Notes: generated by a model from the letters alone, not told the origin. DNA of 64,000 bases from Streptomyces sp. WAC05374 (GCF_004353505.1 NZ_SMNQ01000006.1:186001-250000); one strand, 5' to 3'. Shown: positions 1-10,903, counted from the stretch's first letter. A program made the numbers and translations.

Positions 1-2348
<2,348 letters not shown>

Positions 2349-2352
<4 letters not shown>

Positions 2353-3038
2353 CCATCACGGTCGGCGGCGAGGACAAGGAACTGTCCGAGCGCCTCGACA
2401 AGGAGCTGACGGCGTTCAACCGGGCCGCCACCGGGGCGAGCGACGAGGCCGAGCTGTCCGTACGGGCCACCGACGACGCGGGCGGGATCACCGGCGGCCT
2501 CACCGGCTGGACGTGGGGCGGCCTCGGCGGCATCAGCATGCTCTGGGTCCGCGAGGACCAGCGGGGGACCGGGCTCGGCACACGGCTGATGCGGGCGGCG
2601 GAGGAGGAGGCGCGGCGGCGCGGCTGCGACCGCATGATCGTGTCGTCGTTCTCGTTCCAGGCACCGGACTTCTACCGGCGGCTGGGGTACGTCGAGACGG
2701 GGTGCTCCGAGGGCATCCCCGGCGGCAACGTGGACGTCCACTTCTTCAAGTCCCTCGACCCGTCCGCCGGGCCGCTGTTCCGGCTGGCCGTGCTCCTGGA
2801 CTTCCCGGCCGATGCGGCGGCGGACGCGCTGGCGTACGAGGAGCGGGTGCTGTCCCTCCTCCCGCGTCACGGCGGCCGGCTCGAGCGGCGGCTGCGCACC
2901 GCCGACGGCCTGTCGGAGGTCCACCTGCTCACCTTCCCGTCCGAGGACGCCTACCGCGCCTACCTGGCCGACCCCGGGCGTACGCCGGACGGGCGCATCA
3001 CCGCGCGCGTGCTGGAGGTGACGGAGGTCCACGGCTGA
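2349..3038 (+). CDS. GNAT family N-acetyltransferase with C-terminal ferredoxin-like (DUF1330/ABM-type) domain
   Basis: 229 residues starting at the GTG that overlaps the cobN stop. Residues about 1-140 form a GNAT acetyltransferase: the acetyl-CoA loop VREDQRGTGLGTRLM is clear, followed by the FSFQAPDFYRRLGY strand-helix typical of the family. Residues about 145-229 (from LFRLAVLLDFPADAA) look like a separate alpha/beta ferredoxin-like module with a YRAYLADPGR segment, as in DUF1330 or antibiotic-biosynthesis-monooxygenase-like domains. Family members transfer acetyl groups to amines; the substrate cannot be told from sequence. Coupling to cobN suggests co-expression, but a role in cobalamin synthesis is only a guess from position. 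Confidence 0.8.
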
Positions 3039-3051
3039 CAGACTCGGCCGT

Positions 3052-3930
3052 ATGTCATCCGTGATCGCTGTGACCGGGGCGAGCGGCCGCGTCGGCGGCC
3101 GGGTCGCCCGCCGCCTGGCCGGCCAGGGCCTGAAGACCCGGCTGCTCGGCCGTGACCCGTCCCGGCTGCCGGACCTGCCGGGCGCGGTGCGCGCCGCGCC
3201 CGCGCCCTACGGGGACGGCGAGGCGATGCGCCGCGCCCTGGACGGCGCCGACACGCTGTTCCTGGTGTCCGCGCACGAGGCCCCCGACCGCATCCAGGAG
3301 CACCGCACGGCGGTCGACGCGGCACTCGCGGCGGGCGTCGGGCGGATCGTGTACCTGTCCTTCCTGGGCGCCGCGCCGCAGGCGACGTTCACCTTCGCCC
3401 GCGACCACTGGCACACCGAGCGGTACATCGAGGCCGCGGGCGTGCCGCACACCTTCCTGCGCGACGGCTGGTACCTCGCCGCCCTCCCCGCCATGGCGGG
3501 CGAGGACGGGGTGATCCGCGGCCCGGCGGGCGACGGCCGGGTCGCGGCGGTCGCCCACGAGGACATCGCCGACTGCGCGGCGGCCGTGCTGCTCGGGGAG
3601 GCGGAACACGACGGCGCCACCTACGACATCACCGGCGAGGAGGCCCTCACCCTGACGGAGGTGGCGGAGGAGCTGACCCGCGTCACCGGCCGCCCGGTCT
3701 CCTACGTCCCCGAGACCCGCGCCGAGGCCTACGCCTCCCGCGCCCGGTACGGCGCCGAGCACTGGGAGGTCACCGGCTGGGTGACCTCCTACGAGGCGAT
3801 GGCCACGGGCGAGCTGGGCACCGTCACCGACACCGTGCGGCGCCTGACCGGCCACGCCCCGATGACCCTGGGCGCGTACCTGGCGGCCCACCCGCGCGCG
3901 TACGCCCACCTCCTACATCCTTCGATGTAG
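3052..3930 (+). CDS. NmrA-like NAD(P)-binding oxidoreductase (atypical SDR)
   Basis: 292 residues with an N-terminal dinucleotide-binding fold, VTGASGRVGGRVARRL at residues about 6-21 (GxxGxxG type), and NmrA-like features such as GADTLFLVSAHE and FTFARDHWHTERYIEAAG. The active-site Tyr-x3-Lys of classical SDRs is not evident, which fits the NmrA/quinone-oxidoreductase-2-like atypical group. Such proteins reduce quinones or act as redox sensors; the substrate is unknown here. It starts 13 bases after the acetyltransferase stop and could be read from the same transcript. The last codons form a short perfect hairpin that includes the stop codon. Confidence 0.8.
   Translation: MSSVIAVTGASGRVGGRVARRLAGQGLKTRLLGRDPSRLPDLPGAVRAAPAPYGDGEAMRRALDGADTLFLVSAHEAPDRIQEHRTAVDAALAAGVGRIVYLSFLGAAPQATFTFARDHWHTERYIEAAGVPHTFLRDGWYLAALPAMAGEDGVIRGPAGDGRVAAVAHEDIADCAAAVLLGEAEHDGATYDITGEEALTLTEVAEELTRVTGRPVSYVPETRAEAYASRARYGAEHWEVTGWVTSYEAMATGELGTVTDTVRRLTGHAPMTLGAYLAAHPRAYAHLLHPSM
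3913..3930 (+). terminator. Short hairpin overlapping the stop codon of the NmrA-like gene
   Basis: Perfect 7-bp inverted repeat CTACATC / GATGTAG with a 4-base CTTC loop; its right arm ends in the TAG stop codon. There is no T-run downstream, so it may be a weak transcript-end structure rather than an intrinsic terminator. Confidence 0.35.
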
Positions 3931-3987
3931 CGCGGATTCGTCTGCGGTCACGACGATTCCGGCGCGCCCCGCCGGGACGCTGGAGGC

Positions 3988-5154
3988 ATGACCCAGACCC
4001 TTCGTGCTCCCACACCCACCGCCACGCGACGGCTCGCCCTCCTCGACGTGCTGCGGGGGGTGGCGATCCTGGGGACGCTCATGACCAACGTGTGGGTGTT
4101 CACCGGACCGGGAGCCGAGTGGGGCGTCCTCCAGGGCACCCTCGGGGACACCTCGTTCGGCTCGGTCCCGGGCGCCGCCGAGAGCGTGTTCCGGCTGCTG
4201 GCGGACGGCAAGTTCCTGTCGATGCTCACGATCCTGTTCGGCGCCGGGCTGGCCATCCAGTACGCCTCGGCGGCCCGGCGCGGGCAGCCCTGGCCCGGCC
4301 GGTACCGGTGGCGGGCGCTGTTCCTGTTCGGCGAGGGCACCGTGCACTTCGTGCTGGTCTTCGCCTGGGACGTGCTGATGGGCTACGCCGTGACCGCGCT
4401 GCTCGTCGCCTGGCTGCTGACCCGTTCGGAGCGGGCGTGGCGGCGGGTGATGTGGTGGGCGGCCGGGCTGCACCTGACGGTGATGGGACTGCTGACGCTG
4501 GCCCTGGCGACGGCACCCCCGGCGGGCGGCGCGGTCTCGCCGCAGGTCGTCGACCTGTACGCGCACGGGAGCTGGGCGGACCAGATCGCCTTCCGGCTCC
4601 AGAACGCGATCGCGCTGCGCCTGGAGCCGGTCCTGACGTTCTTCCTGCTGCTGTTCCTCTTCCTGCTGGGCGTACGGCTCTTCCGGGCCGGCGCCTTCGG
4701 GGCGGACGAGGCGGCGCGGCGCATCCGGGCACGGATGCTGGCGTGGGGGCTGGGCCTCGGCGTGCCGCTGAGCGCGGCGGTGGCGCTGGCCGGCCCGGAC
4801 TTCTTCCTGCTGGGGCGGTACGGGGCGGCTCCGCTGACGGCGGTCGGGTACATCGGGCTGATCGGGGCGGTCGTGGACCGCGTCCGGCGGCCGGGGCGGT
4901 TCATGGACGCCCTGACGTCGGTGGGGCGGATGGCGCTGTCCGGGTACGTGCTCCAGAACGTGCTGTGCGCGCTCGTCGCGTACGGCATCGGGCTGGGCCT
5001 CGCGTCCACGCTCGGGGCGCCCTGGCGGCCGTGGTGGGTGATGGGGCTGTGGGCCGCGGTGTCGGTGGTGCTGCTGGTGTTCTCCACGCTGTGGCTGCGC
5101 CGTTTCCCCGCCGGGCCGCTGGAGTCCGTGCAGAAGTGGGCGCTGCGCCGGTAG
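3988..5154 (+). CDS. DUF418 family membrane protein
   Basis: 388-residue polytopic membrane protein with about eight to ten hydrophobic segments. The N-terminal LALLDVLRGVAILGTLMTN and the C-terminal DALTSVGRMALSGYVLQN are the two hallmark segments of DUF418 proteins, which are distantly related to membrane acyltransferases. Function is not established for the family; a role in envelope modification or transport is often supposed. The start is the ATG behind GCTGGAGGC. The gene converges directly on the nucleoside hydrolase gene with no intergenic bases. Confidence 0.8.
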   Translation: MTQTLRAPTPTATRRLALLDVLRGVAILGTLMTNVWVFTGPGAEWGVLQGTLGDTSFGSVPGAAESVFRLLADGKFLSMLTILFGAGLAIQYASAARRGQPWPGRYRWRALFLFGEGTVHFVLVFAWDVLMGYAVTALLVAWLLTRSERAWRRVMWWAAGLHLTVMGLLTLALATAPPAGGAVSPQVVDLYAHGSWADQIAFRLQNAIALRLEPVLTFFLLLFLFLLGVRLFRAGAFGADEAARRIRARMLAWGLGLGVPLSAAVALAGPDFFLLGRYGAAPLTAVGYIGLIGAVVDRVRRPGRFMDALTSVGRMALSGYVLQNVLCALVAYGIGLGLASTLGAPWRPWWVMGLWAAVSVVLLVFSTLWLRRFPAGPLESVQKWALRR

Positions 5155-6093
5155 TCACCCGAGCCGGCGGACGGCGTCGATGATCAGGTCCCAGAAGGCG
5201 GGGGCGTTCACGGCGGTGCCGACGCGGGCGTTCGCGGGGCGGCCGGTGACCCCGTCGAGGTCGACGACCGTGGCGCCCCGCGTGTGGGTGCCGGTCAGCT
5301 CGACGGCGACCGGAACGCGGACGGTGGTGATCAGCTCGGGGTCGATGAGGTGGGCCACGGTCAGCGGGTCGTGCAGGGGCGGCGCCTCGAAGCCGAACAC
5401 CTCGCGGTAGGTGGTGCCGAAGTACGTCAGCAGCTCCACGCACAGTCGCGCCAGGGGCGTCCCGAGCGCCTCCAGGCGGGCGAGGACGTCGGGGGCGGCC
5501 GGCACCTGGTGGCTGACGTTCAGGCCGATCATCGTGACGTCCAGCCCGCTGGAGAACACGATGTCGGCGGCCTCCGGATCGGAGGCGATGTTGAACTCGG
5601 CGGCCGGTGTGCGGTTCCCCCGCCCGGTGGAGCCGCCCATGAGGACGATCCGCCCGACCCGCTCGGCGGCCAGCTCCGGGTGGGCCAGCAGGAACGCGGC
5701 GACGTTGGTGAGCGGCCCGGTCGGGACGAGCGTCACGGGCCCGGGGTGGGCGAGCAGCGTCTCGCGCAGCAGCGTGATCGCGTCGCGCGGGTCGAGCGGG
5801 ACGGTCGGTTCGCCGAACCCGGGGCCGTCGAGCCCGGACTCGCCGTGGATGTCGCCGGCCACGATGCCCGTCCCGTGCAGGGGGCGCGCCAGCCCGGCGG
5901 CCACCGGCACGCCCCGGATCCCGGCGACGGTGCACACGCGCCGCGCGTTGAGGGCGGTCTTCTCGGCGCTCGCGTTGCCGGCGACGGTGGTGATGGCCAG
6001 CAGCTCGACGGCGGGGTGGGCGGCGGCCAGCATGATGGCGAACGCGTCGTCGTGGCCGGGGTCGCAGTCCAGGATCACGGGGATGGGCGTCAT
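5155..6093 (-). CDS. Nucleoside hydrolase (IunH/RihA-like)
   Basis: 312 residues starting MTPIPVILDCDPGHDDAFAI. The DCDPGHDDA segment is the calcium/ribose-binding signature of the inosine-uridine-preferring nucleoside hydrolase family (usual DxDxxxDD), close to the usual family length of about 310. Other family segments are VTLVPTGPLTNVAAFL, IVLMGGST, AAEFNIASDPEAADIV and HDPLTVAHLIDP, which carries the conserved late His-Asp. These cytoplasmic enzymes split ribonucleosides to base and ribose for salvage. The open frame continues far upstream in phase with the neighbouring carboxypeptidase, but the motif and family length fix the start here. Confidence 0.9.
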   Translation of the reverse strand: MTPIPVILDCDPGHDDAFAIMLAAAHPAVELLAITTVAGNASAEKTALNARRVCTVAGIRGVPVAAGLARPLHGTGIVAGDIHGESGLDGPGFGEPTVPLDPRDAITLLRETLLAHPGPVTLVPTGPLTNVAAFLLAHPELAAERVGRIVLMGGSTGRGNRTPAAEFNIASDPEAADIVFSSGLDVTMIGLNVSHQVPAAPDVLARLEALGTPLARLCVELLTYFGTTYREVFGFEAPPLHDPLTVAHLIDPELITTVRVPVAVELTGTHTRGATVVDLDGVTGRPANARVGTAVNAPAFWDLIIDAVRRLG

Positions 6094-6134
6094 GGAGGCA
6101 GTGTCGCGGACCTCCTCCCCGGGCGGTACGGGCC

Positions 6135-7304
6135 TCACCGTTCGGTGCGCCGCCGCACCAGCCACAGGGTGGCCGCCGCCAGGCAGGCCGAGCCGACGAA
6201 CGTCAGCGGCAGCAGCAGGCGCGGCCCGTCGTCGGGGACGGAGGCGACCGAGACGGCGGCCGTCGGCGGCACGGACCGGGCGGTGCGCGGCGCGGCGGGC
6301 GGGGCCGGGGCCGGCGGGGCCGCCGCCCGGACCGGGGCGGCGGCGCGCGGCGGGAGCAGGGAGCCCACCGGGCGGGCCGCGGCTCCCGCCGCGAAGCCCC
6401 AGTCGAGCAGGTCGCGGGCCTCCTCGTACACGGCGTGGGCGCCGCCCCGGCGCGGGTTCATCACCGACACGACCAGCGTGCGGGGGCCCTTGCGGGCGGC
6501 GGCGATCAGGGTGTGGCCGGCGTTGGTGGTGTAGCCGTTCTTGATGCCGAGGATGCCCGGGTAGCGCCGTACGCCGTCGGCGCCGGTGAGCAGCCGGTTG
6601 GTGTTGCGGATGTCGTACGACCAGCGCCCGGCCGGGAACTTGGCGTACGCGGTGCCGGCGTAACGGGCGAAGTCCGGGTTGCGCAGCCCCGCCCGGCCGA
6701 AGACCGCCAGGTCGTACGCGGACGAGACCTGGCCCGGCGCGTCGTACCCGTCGGGGGACACCACCCGGGTGTCGTGGGCGCCCAGGGCGCGGGCCGTGGC
6801 CTGCATCCTCCGCGCCGTCTCCGCCCAGCCGCCGTTGAGTCCCGCGAGCACCCGTACGGCGTCGTTGCCGGAACTGAGGAAGACCCCCCGCCACAGGTCG
6901 GCGACCCGGTAGGTGACCTCCTCGCGCACGCCCACCCGGCTGCTGCCGTCCCCGATGCCCCGCAGCTCGTGCTCGCTGACCGTGTGCTGCCGGTCGGGCG
7001 GCAGGCCGGGCAGGGCGGTGAGCGCGAAGAGCGCCTTCAGCGTGGAGGCCGGGGGCAGGCGCCGGTGCGCGTTGCGGGCGGCGAGGACGGCGCCCGTGGC
7101 GGCGTCGGCGACCAGCCAGGACCGGGCGGACACCCGGGGCGGCGCCGCGACCCCGGGCGGCAGCCGCACCTGGGTGCCGGGGCGGTGCAGGACCGCCGGG
7201 TCGACGGGCACGGCGGCCGGCGGCGGCACGGGCTCGACGGGCGGCGGGGCGACGGGCGCGGGCGGGAGCAGCAGGGCGGCGGCCACCAAGGAACTGACGA
7301 TCAT
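6135..7304 (-). CDS. D-alanyl-D-alanine carboxypeptidase (serine-type, PBP5/DacC-like), membrane anchored
   Basis: 389 residues. An N-terminal hydrophobic signal and Pro-rich stretch precede a peptidase S11 domain with the three penicillin-binding motifs: STLK (PPASTLKALFAL, nucleophile serine), SSGNDA (SxN) and IKNGYTTNAG, where the usual KTG is KNG. The C-terminus carries a Pro/Ala-rich linker, a single transmembrane helix (LTFVGSACLAAATLWLV) and a basic RRRTER tail, so the enzyme should face outward and trim terminal D-Ala from peptidoglycan stem peptides. It lies 41 bases upstream of the nucleoside hydrolase on the same strand and is divergent from the SsgA-like gene. The KNG substitution is unusual but occurs in some actinobacterial homologues as I recall. 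Confidence 0.88.
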   Translation of the reverse strand: MIVSSLVAAALLLPPAPVAPPPVEPVPPPAAVPVDPAVLHRPGTQVRLPPGVAAPPRVSARSWLVADAATGAVLAARNAHRRLPPASTLKALFALTALPGLPPDRQHTVSEHELRGIGDGSSRVGVREEVTYRVADLWRGVFLSSGNDAVRVLAGLNGGWAETARRMQATARALGAHDTRVVSPDGYDAPGQVSSAYDLAVFGRAGLRNPDFARYAGTAYAKFPAGRWSYDIRNTNRLLTGADGVRRYPGILGIKNGYTTNAGHTLIAAARKGPRTLVVSVMNPRRGGAHAVYEEARDLLDWGFAAGAAARPVGSLLPPRAAAPVRAAAPPAPAPPAAPRTARSVPPTAAVSVASVPDDGPRLLLPLTFVGSACLAAATLWLVRRRTER

Positions 7305-7449
7305 TCAGCCACGGTATGAACAGGCCGGACCCGCCGCAGGGTGATGTGCCGCCGACCGGAGTACCGCGTCCCCCGGTCACCCGCATTACTCGGGTTTCCC
7401 GGGGCACCTGAGAGGGGGCCGACCTCACTCATCCCCCTGGAGGAACGAC

Positions 7450-7851
7450 ATGGACGCGGTCCTGCGCGACAAGGTCTTCATGCGGCTTCTCTCGCCGGAC
7501 GGCCAGGAACTCCCCGTCCTCGCCCACCTGACCTACGACGCACGCGACCCGTACGCGGTCACGGTCGGCTTCACCCACGCCGGGTTCGTGTACGCCGAGT
7601 GGCGGCTGGACCGCGACATGCTGCGGGACGGCATGGCGCACCCGGTCGGCGAGGGCGACGTACGGATGTGGCCGGTGCTCAACGGCACCCGCGAGGAGCT
7701 GCGCATCGAGCTGCTGCACGCCGCCGTGTTCACGGTGTGGGCGCCGTCGCTGTGGCGCTTCCTCGCCGGCACCTACGAGCAGGTGCCGGCGGGCCAGGAA
7801 CGCGTCGAGGAGCTGGACGCGTTCCTGGCGGAGCTCCTGGCCACCGGCTGA
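7450..7851 (+). CDS. SsgA-like sporulation/cell-division regulator (SALP family)
   Basis: 133 residues, the usual length for SsgA-like proteins found only in morphologically complex actinomycetes. Recognisable segments are VLAHLTYDARDPYAVTVGF, FARD-equivalent WRLDRDMLRDGM and WPVLNGTREELRIEL with a C-terminal FLAGTYEQVPAGQE. Family members act in the cytoplasm in septum placement, spore-wall assembly and FtsZ recruitment; which paralogue this is cannot be decided without alignment. A strong Shine-Dalgarno (GGAGGAAC) sits 6 bases before the ATG. Divergent from the carboxypeptidase gene, another peptidoglycan-related function. Confidence 0.85.
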   Translation: MDAVLRDKVFMRLLSPDGQELPVLAHLTYDARDPYAVTVGFTHAGFVYAEWRLDRDMLRDGMAHPVGEGDVRMWPVLNGTREELRIELLHAAVFTVWAPSLWRFLAGTYEQVPAGQERVEELDAFLAELLATG

Positions 7852-7855
7852 CGGC

Positions 7856-8437
7856 TCACATCAGCAGGGCCGCCGCCGCCGTCGCCGCGCCCAGCGACGC
7901 GCCCGCCACCGTCTGCGCCACCGTGTGGTACCGCAGCGCCACCCGGGACCAGCACACGGCGACGGTCATCGCGTACGCGGCCAGCCACCAGGGGGAGTGG
8001 ACCACCGCGAGCAGGGCCACGACGGCCGAGGCGACGGCGGAGTCGACCGAGATCTTCCAGACGGTGTTGACCGCCAGCAGCCCGACCGTCATCACCCACA
8101 GCGCGAGCATCGCCAGCAGGATGCCCCGCGGGGCGTGCCCGAGCACCATGACCAGCGAGCCCGTGCCGATGGAGCCCAGGATCACGAAGAAGATCGGCGC
8201 CCGTTTCGTGCGGTCGACGACGTGCCGGTCGCCCCAGGTGCCGCGGCCCCGCTCCCACTCGATGTACCCGGCGGGGATCAGCCCCGCGCACAGCGCGCCG
8301 AGGAACCCCCACAGCAGGCCGCTCCAGTGCCCGGCCGCCGCCCAGCCGATGGCGAGCATGCCGACGAGCAGCACGTTGCGGGGCTGGAAGACATCGGTGA
8401 CCGTCCGGGCGGCCGTCCCGGTGGCGCTGAGCGTCAT
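7856..8437 (-). CDS. PAP2-like (phosphatase/haloperoxidase superfamily) membrane protein
   Basis: 193 residues with about five hydrophobic segments. The C-terminal WSRVALRYHTVAQTVAG resembles motif 3 of PAP2 phosphatases (SRx5H), and WKISVDSAVAS sits where motif 2 lies; the usual catalytic His of motif 2 and the Asp of motif 3 are not evident, so activity is uncertain. The start ATG overlaps the stop of the upstream gene as ATGA, making this the last gene of a four-gene leftward cassette with a membrane protein, an ImmA-like peptidase and an XRE-like regulator. Possible roles are lipid pyrophosphate dephosphorylation or a non-catalytic membrane partner. Confidence 0.65.
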   Translation of the reverse strand: MTLSATGTAARTVTDVFQPRNVLLVGMLAIGWAAAGHWSGLLWGFLGALCAGLIPAGYIEWERGRGTWGDRHVVDRTKRAPIFFVILGSIGTGSLVMVLGHAPRGILLAMLALWVMTVGLLAVNTVWKISVDSAVASAVVALLAVVHSPWWLAAYAMTVAVCWSRVALRYHTVAQTVAGASLGAATAAAALLM

Positions 8438-9660
8438 GCGTCCTGCTCCAGGGACGTGAGCAGAGCCCGCGCCCGGTCGTCGTCGGCGGTCCGGTACGCG
8501 GCCGCCACCCGGACCAGCCACGCCACCTCGTCGTCCTGGTCGGTGGCGTGCTTCGGCTCGATGGCCGCGGCCTTCCCGGCGGGCGCGCCGCCCGCCTTGG
8601 CGGCCAGCGCCGCCTTGATCCAGTACGCGTCGGCCAGCGGGCCCGGCCCGCCCGCGGCGGCCGTGGCCGCGTCGACGAGCCCGTCGGGCACGTAGTGCCG
8701 CAGCTTCTCCACGGCGTCGGCGATGTCGGCCGCCCACCGGTCGACGCGCAGGTCGGCCGGGGTGTCGAACCGGGTGAGCTCCCGCGCGAGCGAGGCGGGC
8801 GGTTCGAAGGGCTGGTCGGGGAACGCGGTCATCAGCGCGCGCCACAGCGGGTGCAGCCGCGCCTGTGCCCGCCAGAGCTTCACCCGCCGCCAGCCCGTGC
8901 TGAAGGCGGGGATCGACGCGCCCACCGCGAAGAGCGCGAACAGCACGATCTGCGCCAGCTCCGTGGCCTTGTCGAAGGTCTGCGCGAAGCCGTGGCTCGG
9001 GGTGCGCACGACGCTGATCCACAGGAACAGCGTCCGGCTGACGGTGTAGCCGACGCCGATGAACATGGCCGCCGTCATCATGCCGAGCCCCACCCGCAGG
9101 TGCCGCAGCCGCGCGTTGCCCGTGGCCAGCGCCCACTGGTACGCGCAGACGGCGGACGCGGCGCCCAAGTACAGGTAGAACACGCTCATGTAGAGCGTGG
9201 CGCCCCACTGCCCGGCGTGGTCGGAGACGAACCGGTCGGAGGGTACCGACCGGTCCACCACCGTGAAGAACAGCACGGTCAGCAGGACCAGCGTCGCGAC
9301 GGACGCCTTGGTCGCCACCTGCTGGACCACCCGCGCGAACCGCACGTGCCGGGGCACGGTCCCGCCCTCCGGGTAGTGCCCGTAGATGGCGACGATGTAA
9401 CTGAGGATGGCGAGGATCGCGACGGTGGCCGTGTAGTGCTTGATCAGGACGGCGAGGTCCACGACGGGGCTGTTGTTGAGCCCGGTGCGCACGGCCCGGG
9501 TCTTGGTCCACAGGGCGGCGGCGAAGCCCGCGTAACAGCCCCACAGCGCCCGTCTGCGCCGGTCCTCCTCGTCGCCCCACAGGGCGGCCGGCATGCGCCA
9601 CAGGGCGACGGCAGTCATCAGGCCGGCTATGAGGTAGCCGGCGAGGTCGAGCGCGGTCAC
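8434..9660 (-). CDS. DUF6545 / MAB_1171c-type polytopic membrane protein
   Basis: 408 residues. The N-terminal about 240 residues hold seven or so hydrophobic segments, starting TALDLAGYLIAGLMTAVALW and including LAVLIKHYTATVAILAILSY; the remainder is soluble and helical (from FSTGWRRVKLWRAQARLHPL). The pattern, including WRxxARLxPLW after the last membrane segment, matches what is annotated in actinobacteria as MAB_1171c family putative transporter. Transport has not been shown to my knowledge, and a seven-helix sensor fold is equally compatible. Its start overlaps the stop of the ImmA-like peptidase gene and its stop overlaps the PAP2-like start, so the three products are translationally coupled. 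Confidence 0.7.
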   Translation of the reverse strand: MTALDLAGYLIAGLMTAVALWRMPAALWGDEEDRRRRALWGCYAGFAAALWTKTRAVRTGLNNSPVVDLAVLIKHYTATVAILAILSYIVAIYGHYPEGGTVPRHVRFARVVQQVATKASVATLVLLTVLFFTVVDRSVPSDRFVSDHAGQWGATLYMSVFYLYLGAASAVCAYQWALATGNARLRHLRVGLGMMTAAMFIGVGYTVSRTLFLWISVVRTPSHGFAQTFDKATELAQIVLFALFAVGASIPAFSTGWRRVKLWRAQARLHPLWRALMTAFPDQPFEPPASLARELTRFDTPADLRVDRWAADIADAVEKLRHYVPDGLVDAATAAAGGPGPLADAYWIKAALAAKAGGAPAGKAAAIEPKHATDQDDEVAWLVRVAAAYRTADDDRARALLTSLEQDA

Positions 9661-10217
9661 GCGGAATCCTTGGGACGACGTCGGAAGAGGCCGCGCCGCC
9701 TGTGGGCGACGGGCCGGGCAAGGGAGTTGGCGAGCCGTCCCACCATGTCATCACTGGTGACGTCCCGGGCCATCCGGGGTATGAGGGAGGCGCCGAATTC
9801 GGCCACCCGCTCGTCGTGCGTGTCGTACTGCGCCCGGGCCTGCACGGTGGCGCCCGACGCCAGCACCCGGGAGATCAGCGAGGTGTCGAAGACGGGCAGC
9901 AGGCGGCGCAGTTGCTCGGCGTCCAGGGACGTGCCGTGGTCGAACCACTCGTGGCACAGCTCGTGGAGGATGACGTGCTGCGTCTGGTACGCGGTGGGGC
10001 GCCGGCGGTACAGCACGAAGCTGGTCGTGCCGGAGGTGAGGCGGAGCCCGCAGGCGGCGTTGACGCGCGCGAGGCGGTCGGGCAGCTCCCGCAGGACGAT
10101 GGTGCGGCCCCGGGCGGCCTCCATGTTGGCCACCAGCCCCTCGACGGTGAACGGGGCCGGGATGGGGAGGTCGGCGAGTCCGGCTTCGCACTCTCTGCGC
10201 AGTTCGCGCATGGACAT
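9657..10217 (-). CDS. ImmA/IrrE-type metallopeptidase-like protein
   Basis: 186 residues with a zinc-protease signature HVILHELCHEWFDH (His85, Glu86, His89; HExxH), the arrangement of DUF955/ImmA-IrrE proteins. These often cleave a partner XRE-type repressor or act as toxin components. The gene next upstream encodes an XRE-like DNA-binding protein, which supports such a pairing by inference. The 4-base overlap with the downstream membrane-protein gene suggests the peptidase could be controlled by that protein. The Shine-Dalgarno lies inside a perfect 18-bp tandem duplication just before the start. Confidence 0.75.
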   Translation of the reverse strand: MSMRELRRECEAGLADLPIPAPFTVEGLVANMEAARGRTIVLRELPDRLARVNAACGLRLTSGTTSFVLYRRRPTAYQTQHVILHELCHEWFDHGTSLDAEQLRRLLPVFDTSLISRVLASGATVQARAQYDTHDERVAEFGASLIPRMARDVTSDDMVGRLANSLARPVAHRRRGLFRRRPKDSA

Positions 10218-10253
10218 GGGGTGCCTCTTGCCCTCGGGGTGCCTCTTGCCCTC
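10218..10253. repeat. Perfect tandem duplication of 18 bp carrying the ribosome-binding region
   Basis: GGGGTGCCTCTTGCCCTC occurs twice back to back directly before the ImmA-like gene (read leftward, GAGGGCAAGAGGCACCCC twice). Each copy holds an AGAGG-like Shine-Dalgarno, so two ribosome-binding sites are stacked, 1 and 19 bases before the start. Confidence 0.9.
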
Positions 10254-10269
10254 GTGATGATCCGCGAGT

Positions 10270-10746
10270 TTACCGGCCCGGCGCCTCCTGGCCGGAGTCC
10301 CTGTCCCGGCTTTCCCGGCCGCCCTTGCTCTCCTCCAGGAGGGAGAGGGCGAACTCCAGCAGTTCCGCCGGAATGCCGTCCTCGTCGTTGCCCCGCGCGG
10401 CCACTCCGCTGATTTCCCCGGTGCGCCGTTTCGCGAGGAATTGCAGCCCCGCGACGACGTCGTCGACGACTTCCGACTCGTCCTTGAAGAACCGCCAGTC
10501 GACGCCGAACCCGAGGCCCAGCGCCTTGAGGATGTCCTCGGAGGGGTGGGTCACCTTCCCGGCCAGGATGTTGGAGAAATAGCTGTGCGAGAGGGAGCCG
10601 CCGCGCTGTTTCACCAGGTCCGCGAACATCCGCCCGGAGACCTTCTGACCCGGGAAGGTCTTCTCGACCATGTACTCGACCTTCTGCTGCAACGTGCGCA
10701 GTTCGGGCTGGCGCCGCTCGCTCCAGCCCTGTTCGGCGTTGTCCAT
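10270..10746 (-). CDS. XRE-like helix-turn-helix transcriptional regulator
   Basis: 158 residues from an internal ATG (MDNAEQGW); the open frame extends 38 codons further upstream, but that part has no domain character. Residues about 20-95 form a Cro/C1-like domain: FADLVKQRGGSLSHSYFSNILAGKVTHPSEDILKALG reads as helix-turn-helix followed by the usual position-dependent helix and GLGFGVDWRFF. The tail ends ELLEFALSLLEESKG and is charged. It heads the leftward cassette with an ImmA-like peptidase 52 bases downstream, so it is the likely repressor or activator of the cassette and the likely substrate or partner of the peptidase (inference). Confidence 0.72.
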   Translation of the reverse strand: MDNAEQGWSERRQPELRTLQQKVEYMVEKTFPGQKVSGRMFADLVKQRGGSLSHSYFSNILAGKVTHPSEDILKALGLGFGVDWRFFKDESEVVDDVVAGLQFLAKRRTGEISGVAARGNDEDGIPAELLEFALSLLEESKGGRESRDRDSGQEAPGR

Positions 10747-10903
10747 CCGGGTCCCCACGTTGCGCGATGTTCGAGTTCGGTCAACGGGCTCGTACTGTAA
10801 TCGACACAGAACGTCGGCGTCTTTGCATCCGCGACAAAGTGGAGCATCCCACTCCCGCATCAGAAGCAGACTTGCGCAGGCACTCTACGTCACTGTTAAC
10901 TCG

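Noticed and set aside
8774..9660. A second real gene from the long minus-strand frame covering the DUF6545 gene in phase with the PAP2-like protein.
   Set aside because: That frame is Arg/Pro-rich shadow; the PAP2-like product starts at the ATG overlapping the DUF6545 stop.
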